A stretch of DNA of 64,000 nt from Secundilactobacillus oryzae JCM 18671 (GTDB taxonomy: Bacteria; Bacillota; Bacilli; Lactobacillales; Lactobacillaceae), in contig NZ_BBJM01000005.1 of assembly GCF_000740055.1 (NCBI RefSeq), positions 1-64,000 of the forward strand. The letters are read 5' to 3'. Positions 30,272 to 40,195 of the stretch are shown here, one piece after another (the stretch's first letter is position 1; every line of letters starts with the position of its first letter). A program made the translations under genes and the position numbers. The notes below the pieces were generated by a model. That model did no database searches, was not told the origin of the DNA, and was given only the letters and a program-made list of their open reading frames with translations.

Positions 30272-31510
30272 TTGAAAACTGAAACACCTGACATGCCGAC
30301 TGAAAAGCCGATGTGGCGCCAAAACTTAGTAGTTCTTTGGTTTGGTACCTTCATGGCTGGATTGGCATTCAGCGAAATTATGCCATTTTTATCCTTATAC
30401 GTTGATACATTGGGAAATTTCTCCAAAACCGAATTAAATTTATACTCTGGGATCACCTTCTCAGCCACCTATTTGGTCACCGCAATCGCTTCACCAATCT
30501 GGGGAAAGCTAGCGGACAGTAAAGGCCGAAAGGTTATGCTTTTGAGAGCCTCACTTGGAATGTCATTCATCATGGCCTTAATGGGCCTGGTAACCAGTGT
30601 TTGGCAACTTATGGCCTTGCGCTTTATCCAAGGCATCTTTTCCGGCTATATTAGTAACGCTAACGCCTTAATGGCCACTCAAGTTCCCAAGCAAAAAAGC
30701 GGGCAAGCCCTTGGAACTCTGGCAACCGGTTATGTTGGTGGTTCGCTCTTTGGTCCCCTACTTGGTGGGATTCTCGCTGAGGTCTTCTCCTATCGAGTCA
30801 CCTTCTTTATCACGGGTGCTTTGCTACTTTCAGTTTTTTTCCTCAGTTACTTCTTTGTTCATGAGAAATTTACCCCCGTTGAAAAAGCAGATATGCTTTC
30901 AACAAACGAAGTCGTCAAAGTCCTTCGCAATCCTAAACTGATTTTAGGAATGTTTGTTACCACACTGATTATCCAAGCCTCAAACAACTCCATTTCACCT
31001 ATCTTAGCGTTGTTTGTTCGTCAAATCATGCCGGCCGGATCACCAGTCACCTTCTATAGCGGAATTGTCGCTGCTGTCCCAGGTGTTGCAACACTCTTTG
31101 CAGCACCCAGACTTGGCCGACTAGGTGATAAATTTGGGACGGAATTAGTGCTGTCGGTTGGGTTCATTTTCGCCATTATTGTTTATATCCCGATGGCCTT
31201 CGTTACCAACGTGTGGATGCTCATTGTCCTGCGTTTTCTAATTGGTATCTCGAACGCCACAATGTTGCCCGCCGTTCAGACCCTCTTATCGAAGAACACG
31301 CCGGCCGAAGTCACCGGACGGGTTTTCTCCTACAACCAATCATTCCAGGCCGTAGGGAACGTCTTAGGCCCCCTGATTGGCTCGTTTGTGTCAAATACGT
31401 TTGATTACCGAGCGGTTTTCATCTCAACATCAATTTTAGTCTTACTCAACTTCACCATGGTCTGGTTCAATACGAAGTCCATGCGCAAAAAACATTTAGA
31501 TCAAATCTAA
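30272..31510 (+). CDS. MFS drug-efflux-type transporter
   Basis: A 412-residue, 12-helix major facilitator. Motif A appears between helices 2 and 3 as GKLADSKGRKVML, and the motif C-like GYVGGSLFGPLLGG lies in helix 5, which marks the proton antiporters of the DHA1 drug-export group (MdtG/PmrA-like). The substrate cannot be predicted. The start is taken as TTG 30272 (weak AAGAAGA upstream); ATG at 30293 is possible. It is divergent from srtA and ends in a strong terminator. Confidence 0.88.
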   Translation: MKTETPDMPTEKPMWRQNLVVLWFGTFMAGLAFSEIMPFLSLYVDTLGNFSKTELNLYSGITFSATYLVTAIASPIWGKLADSKGRKVMLLRASLGMSFIMALMGLVTSVWQLMALRFIQGIFSGYISNANALMATQVPKQKSGQALGTLATGYVGGSLFGPLLGGILAEVFSYRVTFFITGALLLSVFFLSYFFVHEKFTPVEKADMLSTNEVVKVLRNPKLILGMFVTTLIIQASNNSISPILALFVRQIMPAGSPVTFYSGIVAAVPGVATLFAAPRLGRLGDKFGTELVLSVGFIFAIIVYIPMAFVTNVWMLIVLRFLIGISNATMLPAVQTLLSKNTPAEVTGRVFSYNQSFQAVGNVLGPLIGSFVSNTFDYRAVFISTSILVLLNFTMVWFNTKSMRKKHLDQI

Positions 31511-31550
31511 AAATAGGAGCCACGGAATAAATTCCGGGCTCCTATTTTTG
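31510..31550 (+). terminator. Terminator of the MFS gene
   Basis: AAAAATAGGAGCC pairs with GGCTCCTATTTTT, with an inner CGGAAT/ATTCCG. T and A tracts make it usable on both strands. Confidence 0.9.
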
Positions 31551-31574
31551 TACCATTGCGGAAAAAGACCAAAG

Positions 31575-31600
31575 AAAAAAGCCGACGCAGGGTCGACTTT
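31575..31600 (-). terminator. Terminator of rpmE2
   Basis: The minus strand shows AGTCGAC paired with GTCGGCT, followed by TTTTTTC. Confidence 0.75.
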
Positions 31601-31611
31601 CGAATTGTTCT

Positions 31612-31860
31612 TTAGTTTGATAAACCGTACTTCTTGTTGAAACGATCGACCGCACCATCGGCTTGAGTAAACTTTTGCTTACCAGTGTAGAATGGATGTG
31701 AGTCAGATGAAATTTCAACACGGATCAATGGGTAGTCGTTACCGTCTTCCCACTTGATTGTTTCCTCTGAAGTGGCTGTTGAACCAGAGATAAACTTGTA
31801 GCCAGTACTTGAATCTTGGAAAACAACCTTATGGTAATCTGGATGAATATCTTTTTTCAT
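31612..31860 (-). CDS. rpmE2: Ribosomal protein bL31, type B
   Basis: Large-subunit ribosomal protein of 82 residues. It lacks the CxxC zinc ligands of the C+ paralogue, which marks it as type B (zinc-free). Typical segments are [12 protein letters not shown] and [14 protein letters not shown] at 31860 has AGGAG upstream. In other Firmicutes the zinc-free form allows zinc to be spared; no Zur-like site was seen here. Confidence 0.97.
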   Translation of the reverse strand: MKKDIHPDYHKVVFQDSSTGYKFISGSTATSEETIKWEDGNDYPLIRVEISSDSHPFYTGKQKFTQADGAVDRFNKKYGLSN

Positions 31861-31973
31861 AATTTCTTCGCTCCTTTGCCCTGAATCATTTGCTGAAACA
31901 GAGATTCATGAATAACCAACCTTTGTACTATAACACGAAACGTTTTTTCTGGCAATGCACTAAATTAAGAAAA

Positions 31974-33251
31974 TTAGGACTCGACAGGTTGACTATTTTC
32001 CAGTTTAGCCACGGCATGTAGCGCGGTCAGCTTACGGATAATACTATCGTAGCCACGCAAAATGTTTTCTGCGTCTTCTATCTCGGTGATGCCTTCTGCC
32101 ATCATAGCCGTAATCATCAGTGAAGCCCCTGCCCGAATTTCGCCGGCATCGACTACCGCACCACTCAACGTGTCGGTGTGCTCTACTACAATCATGTTCT
32201 GTTCACTACGAATATTAGCGCCCATTTTTTGAAGTTGGCTAATGTGCTTAACGCGCTTCGGATAAATGGTATCAACAATCATGCTACTTCCCTTTGCTCG
32301 CAGCAAAAGCGGCGTAATCGGTTGTTGCAAGTCCGTCGCAAAGCCAGGGAAAGGCATCGTCTTAACTTGAATAGGGTTCAATTCGACTGATTTACCAACG
32401 TAAATGCTGTCTTCGTTGATTGTAATATCAACACCCATTTCAACTAGCTTAGCAGTAAAGGCCTCTAAATGTTCTGGAATGACATTATTGATTGTAATGC
32501 CATCCCCAACTGCAGCTGCCATCGATAGGTAAGTCCCGGCTTCAATCCGATCGGGAATGATGGTATGTGTTGCTTTCGCTTTAAGGGTTGGAACGCCTTC
32601 AATTCTGATGACATCAGTTCCAGCACCACGAATATTGGCGCCCATGTTGTTCAGGAACGTCGCAATATCAATAATCTCCGGTTCCTTAGCGGCATTTTCA
32701 ATAACCGTCCGGCCTTCAGCCTTAACGGCCGCCAGAATCGTGTTAATGGTTGCCCCAACGGACACGAGGTCTAAAAAGATTCGTGCGCCGTGAAGGCCTT
32801 CGCTACCGGTTTCAATTTTTACTGTCCCGTCAATCTCAGTGACTTCCGCACCCATGGCCCGAAACGCCTTGATGTGCTGGTCAATTGGTCGGGGACCAAT
32901 GTTGTCACCACCGGGAAAACTCACTGTTGCTCGTTTAAAACGTCCAAGTAAAGCACCCATAAAATAATATGAGGCTCTCAGACTTTTAATTGCTTTACTA
33001 GGTAATGGTGCCTCCACAATCTCTGTTGGCTCAATGCTAAGGACGCCGTCTTCAAATTCCGAATGCACATTCATCGACTTGAGAATGACCATCAAGTTGT
33101 GAACGTCAAGAATGTCGGGAACCATATCAAATTTAATGGGCGTATCCGCCAATATGGCTGCCGGGATTAAGGCGACAGTGCTGTTTTTGGCACCACCAAT
33201 TGTAACTTCGCCTGATAGGCGATGACCGCCTTCGATTATCATTTTCTTCAT
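31974..33251 (-). CDS. murA: UDP-GlcNAc 1-carboxyvinyltransferase with Asp in place of the active-site Cys
   Basis: First committed step of peptidoglycan precursor synthesis, adding enolpyruvate from PEP to UDP-GlcNAc. The 425-residue protein is full length, with KN (residues 22-23) and RPID intact. In the loop that usually reads PGGC, this protein has [14 protein letters not shown], so residue 116 is Asp where E. coli has Cys115. Such Cys-to-Asp enzymes are active and insensitive to fosfomycin in other bacteria (known from Mycobacterium and Chlamydia). The codon is GAC. It stands alone between rpmE2 and pyrG; lactobacilli commonly have two murA paralogues. Confidence 0.95.
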   Translation of the reverse strand: MKKMIIEGGHRLSGEVTIGGAKNSTVALIPAAILADTPIKFDMVPDILDVHNLMVILKSMNVHSEFEDGVLSIEPTEIVEAPLPSKAIKSLRASYYFMGALLGRFKRATVSFPGGDNIGPRPIDQHIKAFRAMGAEVTEIDGTVKIETGSEGLHGARIFLDLVSVGATINTILAAVKAEGRTVIENAAKEPEIIDIATFLNNMGANIRGAGTDVIRIEGVPTLKAKATHTIIPDRIEAGTYLSMAAAVGDGITINNVIPEHLEAFTAKLVEMGVDITINEDSIYVGKSVELNPIQVKTMPFPGFATDLQQPITPLLLRAKGSSMIVDTIYPKRVKHISQLQKMGANIRSEQNMIVVEHTDTLSGAVVDAGEIRAGASLMITAMMAEGITEIEDAENILRGYDSIIRKLTALHAVAKLENSQPVES

Positions 33252-33382
33252 TGTATAAGATTCCTCGCTAAAATATCCGATTCAACAATCTCAATCCATC
33301 ATAAATAAAGCCAATGAAAAATACAATACTTGATTGATGAATCACGCAAAATGTAATAATTAATTTGCGTTTGATGGCTACT

Positions 33383-33417
33383 AAAAAATGCTCAACTTTT
33401 ATGAAGTCGAGCATTTG
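33383..33417 (-). terminator. Terminator of pyrG
   Basis: The minus strand shows ATGCTCGACTT paired with AAGTTGAGCAT and a T run. Confidence 0.9.
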
Positions 33418-33425
33418 CAATTTTA

Positions 33426-35105
<1,680 letters not shown>

Positions 35106-35113
35106 TTAACAAT

Positions 35114-35147
35114 AAAAAAGCTCCCTATTCAAAATGAATAGGGAGCT
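35114..35147 (-). terminator. pyrG attenuator terminator
   Basis: The minus strand forms AGCTCCCTATTC with GAATAGGGAGCT around a four-base loop, followed by TTTTTT. The 5' arm contains CTCCC, which extra 5' G residues could pair with under CTP limitation. It lies about 80 bases before the pyrG start. Confidence 0.9.
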
Positions 35148-35180
35148 AAACCGTTCGTTTGTCCCTATTACTCATAGGGA

Positions 35181-35220
35181 GCCCAAATAACATAATACCG
35201 TGTGAATCAACAGTCGTCAA
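35181..35220 (-). promoter_or_regulatory. pyrG promoter with GGGC initiation site for CTP-sensing attenuation
   Basis: On the minus strand, TTGACG (35215-35220), a 17-base spacer and TATTAT (35192-35197) are followed after seven bases by GGGCTCCC (35184 down). Bacillus pyrG transcripts start GGGC; when CTP is low, G residues are added repeatedly and pair with the CU-rich terminator arm. All elements are present here, so the same mechanism is inferred. Confidence 0.82.
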
Positions 35221-35238
35221 GCAAAAGTCGAAAAGAAA

Positions 35239-35853
35239 TTACTTGTTGCTCTCTTCGTCTTCTTCATCGTCGTCGAAATCGTCATCATCATTCAATTCTT
35301 GCAATTGACCTTCGATTCCGTCCGGGATATCTTCTTCGTCTGCATCGTCTGAGTCATCGATATCGGCTAAATCATTTTTGTATTTGTTAATGTCTTCGGT
35401 TGAATCGTCATCTTCATCAGCGGCGTAATCATCGTCTGAATCATCAATAGTGTCTTGATCTTCAGGATCATCATCGTCGTAATCGATAACATCATCATCG
35501 TCGGCAGTATCGGCAAGAAAGGCGTTAACCTTCTTACGCTTTTTACGCTTAGGTTGGTCTTCATCCTCTTCGGCATGGACAGTTGCTTCGTCGATAGATT
35601 CGAATGGGTACCAAGTACGTAGGCCCCATAGATTATCACCTAACGAAATGAAGCTGCCGTCAATGTTCAAATCCGTATAGAATTGAGAAAGTCGCTTACG
35701 CATTTCTTCGTCGCTTTCTCCTAAATACTGTTGAACTTCATTTGCCAAATCTGCGAAACCCATTGTGTCGCCACGCTCTGAAAGAATAGCGTGTGCAACT
35801 TCGATCATAGATAGTTCCTTTTTATTTTGGCCTTCAAAGATTTTTAATTCCAA
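35239..35853 (-). CDS. rpoE: RNA polymerase delta subunit
   Basis: Accessory RNA polymerase subunit of Firmicutes that speeds recycling and lowers nonspecific binding. Residues 14-85 form the HARE-HTH globular domain ([19 protein letters not shown] onwards); the remaining 110 residues are an extreme Asp/Glu-rich tail, as in the family. The start is TTG at 35853 with AAAGGA upstream. It precedes pyrG. Confidence 0.95.
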   Translation of the reverse strand: MELKIFEGQNKKELSMIEVAHAILSERGDTMGFADLANEVQQYLGESDEEMRKRLSQFYTDLNIDGSFISLGDNLWGLRTWYPFESIDEATVHAEEDEDQPKRKKRKKVNAFLADTADDDDVIDYDDDDPEDQDTIDDSDDDYAADEDDDSTEDINKYKNDLADIDDSDDADEEDIPDGIEGQLQELNDDDDFDDDEEDEESNK

Positions 35854-35898
35854 ACTGGAGCACGTCCTTTCCGCAGTCTACCAAAACACTATACTCGC

Positions 35899-36369
35899 TT
35901 AAACCGTAAATTGCAATCTAATCTTATGCTCGCTTAATAATTCTTCGCCAGCATAAAGGAAATAGTCGATGCTAACGCTACCGCCAAACGGGGTATCGTT
36001 GAACTGAAGCTTCAACGATGGTGTGACAGTATCGATAGCTAACAAGCCGTATGGCGTTTTGTACTGTGCCTGGACACGTTTGCCATCACTAAAAAAGAGC
36101 CGGGAACGGTTGTCGCCGTTCCGCGTCAGTTGGACATCCCCATTGGGCAGAATCTTCAACGTTACGGTTGCTGGTGAATCCTCTTCCTCGTTCATTTCCT
36201 GGTAACGAAGATAAAGCGTTTCACCAATCTGAACGAGTCTGCCCTCAACGTCGAGCACATAATCCGACTGCTCGCCGTCTTGTATTGTTACTGTTTGCAA
36301 ATGAATAACGGCAGGTACGCCTGCTGATGAATTATCCAAAAGCCACACACCTTCCTTAATAAGTTCCAT
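35899..36369 (-). CDS. DUF1934 domain protein (YwiB-like)
   Basis: A 156-residue protein of the DUF1934/YwiB family, which has a calycin-like beta-barrel fold and no established function. Segments such as VTIQDGEQSDYVLDVEGRL and ITLRYQEM-like YLRYQEMNEEEDSPATVTLKI are typical. It sits just upstream of rpoE on the same strand with about 45 bases between them, an arrangement seen in other lactobacilli. Confidence 0.85.
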   Translation of the reverse strand: MELIKEGVWLLDNSSAGVPAVIHLQTVTIQDGEQSDYVLDVEGRLVQIGETLYLRYQEMNEEEDSPATVTLKILPNGDVQLTRNGDNRSRLFFSDGKRVQAQYKTPYGLLAIDTVTPSLKLQFNDTPFGGSVSIDYFLYAGEELLSEHKIRLQFTV

Positions 36370-36419
36370 TACATTATAACGCTAACGCAACCAGATTACT
36401 TAATTCGAATTCGATTTAC

Positions 36420-36800
36420 CTAGTGGTATTCAGAAATTTCAATGAGATTTTGATCCGGGTCACGCACATAAATAGAAGTTATCGGCCCGTGTGCACCAAT
36501 TCGATTAACAGGTCCTTCCACTATATCGACATAATAACTCTTTAAATGGTTTTCTACTTCTTCCAGAGGATCCTTCACAATGATACAGAAGTCCGCTGCT
36601 CCAGGAGTCGGCGCCTTAGCAATTGGTAAGTTTGGCTTGTCTATAACTTGAAATTTAATGGCCTGTTTCCCACAAAGAACGTAATGCTGGTTATCGTTCC
36701 GATCAATTATCGGCATATCAAATACTTCGTGATAAAAACGTAAAGTTGCTTCGAGATCGGTCACGGTTAACGTAATATGATCAATATCCTTAATTTTCAT
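36420..36800 (-). CDS. VOC family protein (glyoxalase/dioxygenase fold)
   Basis: A 126-residue single-module vicinal-oxygen-chelate protein starting MKIKDIDHITLTVTDLEATLRFYHEVFDMP. The putative metal ligands are His9 and Glu123 in NLIEISE, with the DPDQN turn before it. Family members include glyoxalase I-like and antibiotic-binding enzymes; the substrate cannot be assigned. ATG at 36800 has GAGG upstream. Confidence 0.88.
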   Translation of the reverse strand: MKIKDIDHITLTVTDLEATLRFYHEVFDMPIIDRNDNQHYVLCGKQAIKFQVIDKPNLPIAKAPTPGAADFCIIVKDPLEEVENHLKSYYVDIVEGPVNRIGAHGPITSIYVRDPDQNLIEISEYH

Positions 36801-36867
36801 TTTTTAATTTCCTCTCGTATTGAATAGATATGTCCATTATACCATCTTAGGCGGTCATTCAAATGAC

Positions 36868-36890
36868 GGTAGTCGGTTTTTCCGCTATAA
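36868..36890 (+). promoter_or_regulatory. Promoter of the lipL leader
   Basis: TATAAT (36885-36890) with a 17-base spacer to ATGACG (36862-36867), a 4 of 6 match to the -35 consensus. Transcription would start near 36898, giving a leader of about 220 bases. Confidence 0.6.
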
Positions 36891-36897
36891 TAAAAAG

Positions 36898-37119
36898 AAG
36901 TTGTGACAGAAGTTGGGTAGTTGCTGAGCACTAACCTAGATTGGCGAATAATTCGTTTCTGGAATTGTTCGTTAATCGTAGTTAGGCGGAGGCACCTGCG
37001 ACTGGGACTCGCGAACTGCGCGGTAGTCCCATCGACAACGACGTGAAACTAGTGACTTCTGGAGCATGATTAAGTTAAGCAGTTCAATTAATTAGATGCT
37101 TTAACAAAGGAGCTTCGCC
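36898..37119 (+). ncRNA. Structured 5' leader RNA upstream of lipL, possible riboswitch
   Basis: No ORF fills this stretch, but it folds well. A closing helix pairs CAGAAGT (36907-36913) with ACTTCTG (37055-37061) and TAGTT (36918-36922) with AACTA (37047-37051). Inside are a long hairpin (CTAAC/GTTAG, ATTGGCGAA/TTCGTTAAT, AATTC/GAATT; 36931-36985) and a GC-rich one (TGGGACT-CGCG/CGCG-AGTCCCA; 37003-37031). CTTCT (37056-37060) can alternatively pair with AGGAG (37108-37112) of the ribosome binding site. Near the start codon, AGCAT/ATGCT and GTTAAGCA/TGCTTTAAC are mutually exclusive. I recognise no known family. A dispersed repeat is the alternative. Confidence 0.55.
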
Positions 37120-37944
37120 ATGATTATTTCAGAAAATTTCGAATCGATTCAAACCATTAACACCCCCATCAAGCAAGGAGATAACCTGGCCGCCTTTGCG
37201 TACACGAACTCCTTTTTGAATTTAGTGAGTGACTTGAATCAGCCAATACTCCATTTTTGGACGACGCATCCATGCCTAATTCTAGGCCTCAAAGACAAAC
37301 GCCTCCCACACTTGGCGGATGGTCTTGCGAGTGTTAAACAAGATGGTTACGATTATTTTCTGAGAAATTCCGGTGGCTTAGCCGTCGTCAGTGACGGTGG
37401 CATCCTCAACGTTTCCATTTTTCTTCCCCAGGCTTCTAACCGCGTTTCAGTGGATCACGCCTACCAAATAATGGAAGAACTCATTTCGCAAACCTTCCCT
37501 GAGTTAAAGATTGATCATTACGAAATCGAACATTCTTACTGTCCAGGTGACTACGATCTCAGCGTCAACGGTCAAAAAATTGCTGGTATTTCACAGCGAC
37601 GGACGCCAAACGCCCTCACCATCATGCTGTACTTGAGTGTTACAGGCAACCAGGGCTTTCGCGGGGAAATGGTCAAGCGCTTCTATGACAAAGGCCTGGG
37701 TGGCGAACCAAACGATTTGGATGTCCCAGAGGTTTGGCCAGAAACAATGACGACACTTGAGGATCTTTACCGTACGCCCATGACCACGGCTGACGTACGA
37801 CAAAAAATGACGCAAACTTTGCAGACGGCTGGCATGCGTGCCAGCTCAGCAAAAATCGAAACTTTTATGGCTGAAGCAAACTACCAAGCGCAATTCGACA
37901 AGGAATACGCCAAAATGCAAAAACGCCAACCAACACTAAACTAG
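37120..37944 (+). CDS. lipL: Octanoyl/lipoyl amidotransferase, LipL-like
   Basis: Member of the biotin/lipoate protein ligase fold, 274 residues. The signature SYCPGDYDLSVNGQKIAGISQRR region (about residues 146-168) carries the Cys that forms the acyl-thioester in Bacillus LipL, which moves octanoyl or lipoyl groups from GcvH to E2 subunits; LplA ligases lack this pattern. The neighbour is a YwfO-like HD protein, as LipL (YwfL) lies near ywfO in Bacillus. The ribosome binding site AAAGGAG lies seven bases before ATG 37120. A long structured leader precedes it. Confidence 0.85.
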   Translation: MIISENFESIQTINTPIKQGDNLAAFAYTNSFLNLVSDLNQPILHFWTTHPCLILGLKDKRLPHLADGLASVKQDGYDYFLRNSGGLAVVSDGGILNVSIFLPQASNRVSVDHAYQIMEELISQTFPELKIDHYEIEHSYCPGDYDLSVNGQKIAGISQRRTPNALTIMLYLSVTGNQGFRGEMVKRFYDKGLGGEPNDLDVPEVWPETMTTLEDLYRTPMTTADVRQKMTQTLQTAGMRASSAKIETFMAEANYQAQFDKEYAKMQKRQPTLN

Positions 37945-37957
37945 GAGGACCAAACGT

Positions 37958-39322
37958 TTGTCTTATCAAGATGAAATTTTGCCTCGTGAAAAAGTTTTTC
38001 GCGACCCAGTTCACAATTATATTTACGTCCAATATCAAGTCATCATGGATCTCATTAACACCAAGGAATTTCAGCGTTTACGTCGAATCAAACAATTAGG
38101 AACGACCTCCCTTACTTTCCACGGCGCTGAACATTCCCGATTTGGGCACTCGTTAGGGGTTTACGAAATTACTCGCCGAATTTGTGATAATTTCAAGCGT
38201 AATTACCCCACCCAAGAACCAGGTGATGGGTCATGGGATGACTCTGAGCGCCTCGTCGCGCTTTGTGCCGCCCTATTGCATGATATCGGCCACGGCCCCT
38301 ATTCTCACACCTTTGAACATATTTTTCACACTAATCACGAAGCGATTACGGTCGAAATCTTGACCTCACCCCAAACCGAGGTCAACCAGATTCTGAGCCG
38401 TGTCGCCCCCGATTTCCCTCAAAAAGTCGCTTCCGTGATTCAAAAAACTTATCCTAACAAGCAAGTTGTCCAAATGATCTCCAGTCAAATCGATGCCGAT
38501 CGCATGGATTACTTACTTCGGGATGCTTACAATACCGGTACCAAATATGGTACCTTTGATTTAACGCGAATTTTGCGGGTCATGCGCCCATACAAAGGTG
38601 GCATCACCTTTGAAATCGATGGTATGCACGCGGTGGAAGACTACATCATGAGTCGCTTTCAAATGTACGTCCAAATTTACTTCCATCCTGTTTCCCGAGC
38701 AATGGAAGTCATCTTGGCCCATTTGCTCCAACGTGCTAAGGAACTTTATACCTCGGACAGTCCGGAAGCTGCCAAATTAAATCCATACCTGTTAATGCCG
38801 TTTTTCCATAACGAATTTGATTTGGACGACTACCTCCTGTTGGATGACGCAACCATGACAACTTACTTTGCCCAATGGCGTTCCGCTCATGATAGCGTCC
38901 TTCGCGATTTAGCTGTACGCTTCCTGGACCGTAAGCCGTTGAAATCAGTAGCTTTTGACGATGAAACCGAGCCGTTAATTCCAAAGCTAGTGGAATTGAT
39001 TACGAAGGCCGGTTTCGACGCCACCTATTACACGGCTATCAACAATAGTTACGACTTGCCTTATGATGCGTACGATCCGAACCTCAAGAAGCCGATGACG
39101 CAAATCGAGCTGATGCAAAAGGATGGCTCATTAGTCGAACTATCAACCGTCAGCAGCCTAGTTAGCGCCATCACCGGTAAATTTTCTGGAGACCAACGCT
39201 TCTTCTTCCCACGGGAAATGCTGTTACCCGACTCAGAAATGATCGAGCTGTTCGAACCCATTTATGAGGAATTTAATCATTATATTTTGAACGATCACAT
39301 TACTAATCCAAAGGAGTCTTAA
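37958..39322 (+). CDS. HD-domain phosphohydrolase (YwfO-like)
   Basis: A 454-residue dNTP-triphosphohydrolase-like protein. The HD signature is clear: [13 protein letters not shown] (about residue 58), then [16 protein letters not shown] (about 106-121) and the later Asp in [13 protein letters not shown]. The family hydrolyses nucleotides or nucleoside triphosphates; the physiological substrate is not known. The start is TTG 37958 with AGGAGG nine bases upstream, 13 bases after lipL, so the two form an operon with the following HAD gene. Confidence 0.9.
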   Translation: MSYQDEILPREKVFRDPVHNYIYVQYQVIMDLINTKEFQRLRRIKQLGTTSLTFHGAEHSRFGHSLGVYEITRRICDNFKRNYPTQEPGDGSWDDSERLVALCAALLHDIGHGPYSHTFEHIFHTNHEAITVEILTSPQTEVNQILSRVAPDFPQKVASVIQKTYPNKQVVQMISSQIDADRMDYLLRDAYNTGTKYGTFDLTRILRVMRPYKGGITFEIDGMHAVEDYIMSRFQMYVQIYFHPVSRAMEVILAHLLQRAKELYTSDSPEAAKLNPYLLMPFFHNEFDLDDYLLLDDATMTTYFAQWRSAHDSVLRDLAVRFLDRKPLKSVAFDDETEPLIPKLVELITKAGFDATYYTAINNSYDLPYDAYDPNLKKPMTQIELMQKDGSLVELSTVSSLVSAITGKFSGDQRFFFPREMLLPDSEMIELFEPIYEEFNHYILNDHITNPKES

Positions 39323-39327
39323 ACTCA

Positions 39328-40137
39328 ATGTCTATTAAGCTAATCGCCATCGATATCGACGGCACACTATTAAATGAAAAAAATAAACTTGCATCTGAAA
39401 CCATCGACACCATCAAACAAGCTCATGCTCAAGGTGTCAAAGTGGTCCTCACAACCGGGCGGCCACTTTCCGGGGTCTCTGCCTACCTAAAGGCGTTAGG
39501 CATCTCTGGTGATGATGAATACGTCATTACCTTCAACGGTGCCATGGCGCAAACAGTAAGCGGTAAAGTTCTTAACCACCACACCCTATCGAACAATGAT
39601 TTCATCGATATCGAAGCGGAAGGCCGGAAATTGGGTTCCCACTTCCAAATCGAAACCTCTGATTTCATTTATACGCCTAACAAAGATATTAGTGTCTACA
39701 CCATTTACGAAAGCTACCTGGTCACGATGCCAATTCGTTATCGTGAAGTCAGTGAAATGCCATCCGACCTCACCATTTCAAAAGCAATGTTTGTTGACCA
39801 CGAGGAAATCATTTCCAAGATTAAGGACCAAGTGGTTGAACGCCTCGGTGACAAGTACTATGTTGTGCAAAGCGAACCCTTCTTTATTGAAATCATGAAC
39901 AAGAACGCTAGCAAAGGTAACGCCCTTGATGAGCTTACAACGCAACTCGGAATTGCCCCTGAAGAGGTCATGGCCATTGGTGATCAAGGCAACGACTTAA
40001 CCATGATTAAGTTTGCCGGCCTCGGTGTTGCGATGGGAAATGCCATCCCCGAAATCAAGGCAGCTGCTCAATACGAAACCAAGACCAACGCTGAAAATGG
40101 TGTCGCGTACGCCATTCAGGAAAACGTTTTGAAATAA
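39328..40137 (+). CDS. HAD-superfamily phosphatase, Cof type (YidA-like)
   Basis: A 269-residue HAD IIB hydrolase. Motif [10 protein letters not shown] (residues 7-15), motif II TTGRP (about 42-46) and motifs III/IV (KGNALDEL and [12 protein letters not shown]) are complete, so it is probably an active sugar-phosphate phosphatase; the substrate is unknown. It begins five bases after the HD-domain gene and ends at a strong terminator. Confidence 0.92.
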   Translation: MSIKLIAIDIDGTLLNEKNKLASETIDTIKQAHAQGVKVVLTTGRPLSGVSAYLKALGISGDDEYVITFNGAMAQTVSGKVLNHHTLSNNDFIDIEAEGRKLGSHFQIETSDFIYTPNKDISVYTIYESYLVTMPIRYREVSEMPSDLTISKAMFVDHEEIISKIKDQVVERLGDKYYVVQSEPFFIEIMNKNASKGNALDELTTQLGIAPEEVMAIGDQGNDLTMIKFAGLGVAMGNAIPEIKAAAQYETKTNAENGVAYAIQENVLK

Positions 40138-40151
40138 AGCCTACAGCGACG

Positions 40152-40188
40152 AAAGCCACCTAATCCGAAAGAATTAGGTGGCTTTTTG
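40152..40188. terminator. Terminator after the lipL operon
   Basis: AGCCACCTAATCC pairs imperfectly with GAATTAGGTGGCT, followed on plus by TTTTTG. The minus-strand T run is weak. Confidence 0.88.
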
Positions 40189-40195
40189 TTGACCC

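Noticed and set aside
35380-35640. Repetitive GAT/GAC-rich tract in rpoE as a DNA repeat array
   Set aside because: It is the codon pattern of the acidic tail normal for RNA polymerase delta, without exact repeat units.
37000-37040. Reverse-strand resemblance of the GC-rich hairpin to a T-box core (GGGACTACCGCG)
   Set aside because: The required TGG bulge is missing, no specifier loop or terminator follows toward the VOC gene, and the promoter points the other way.
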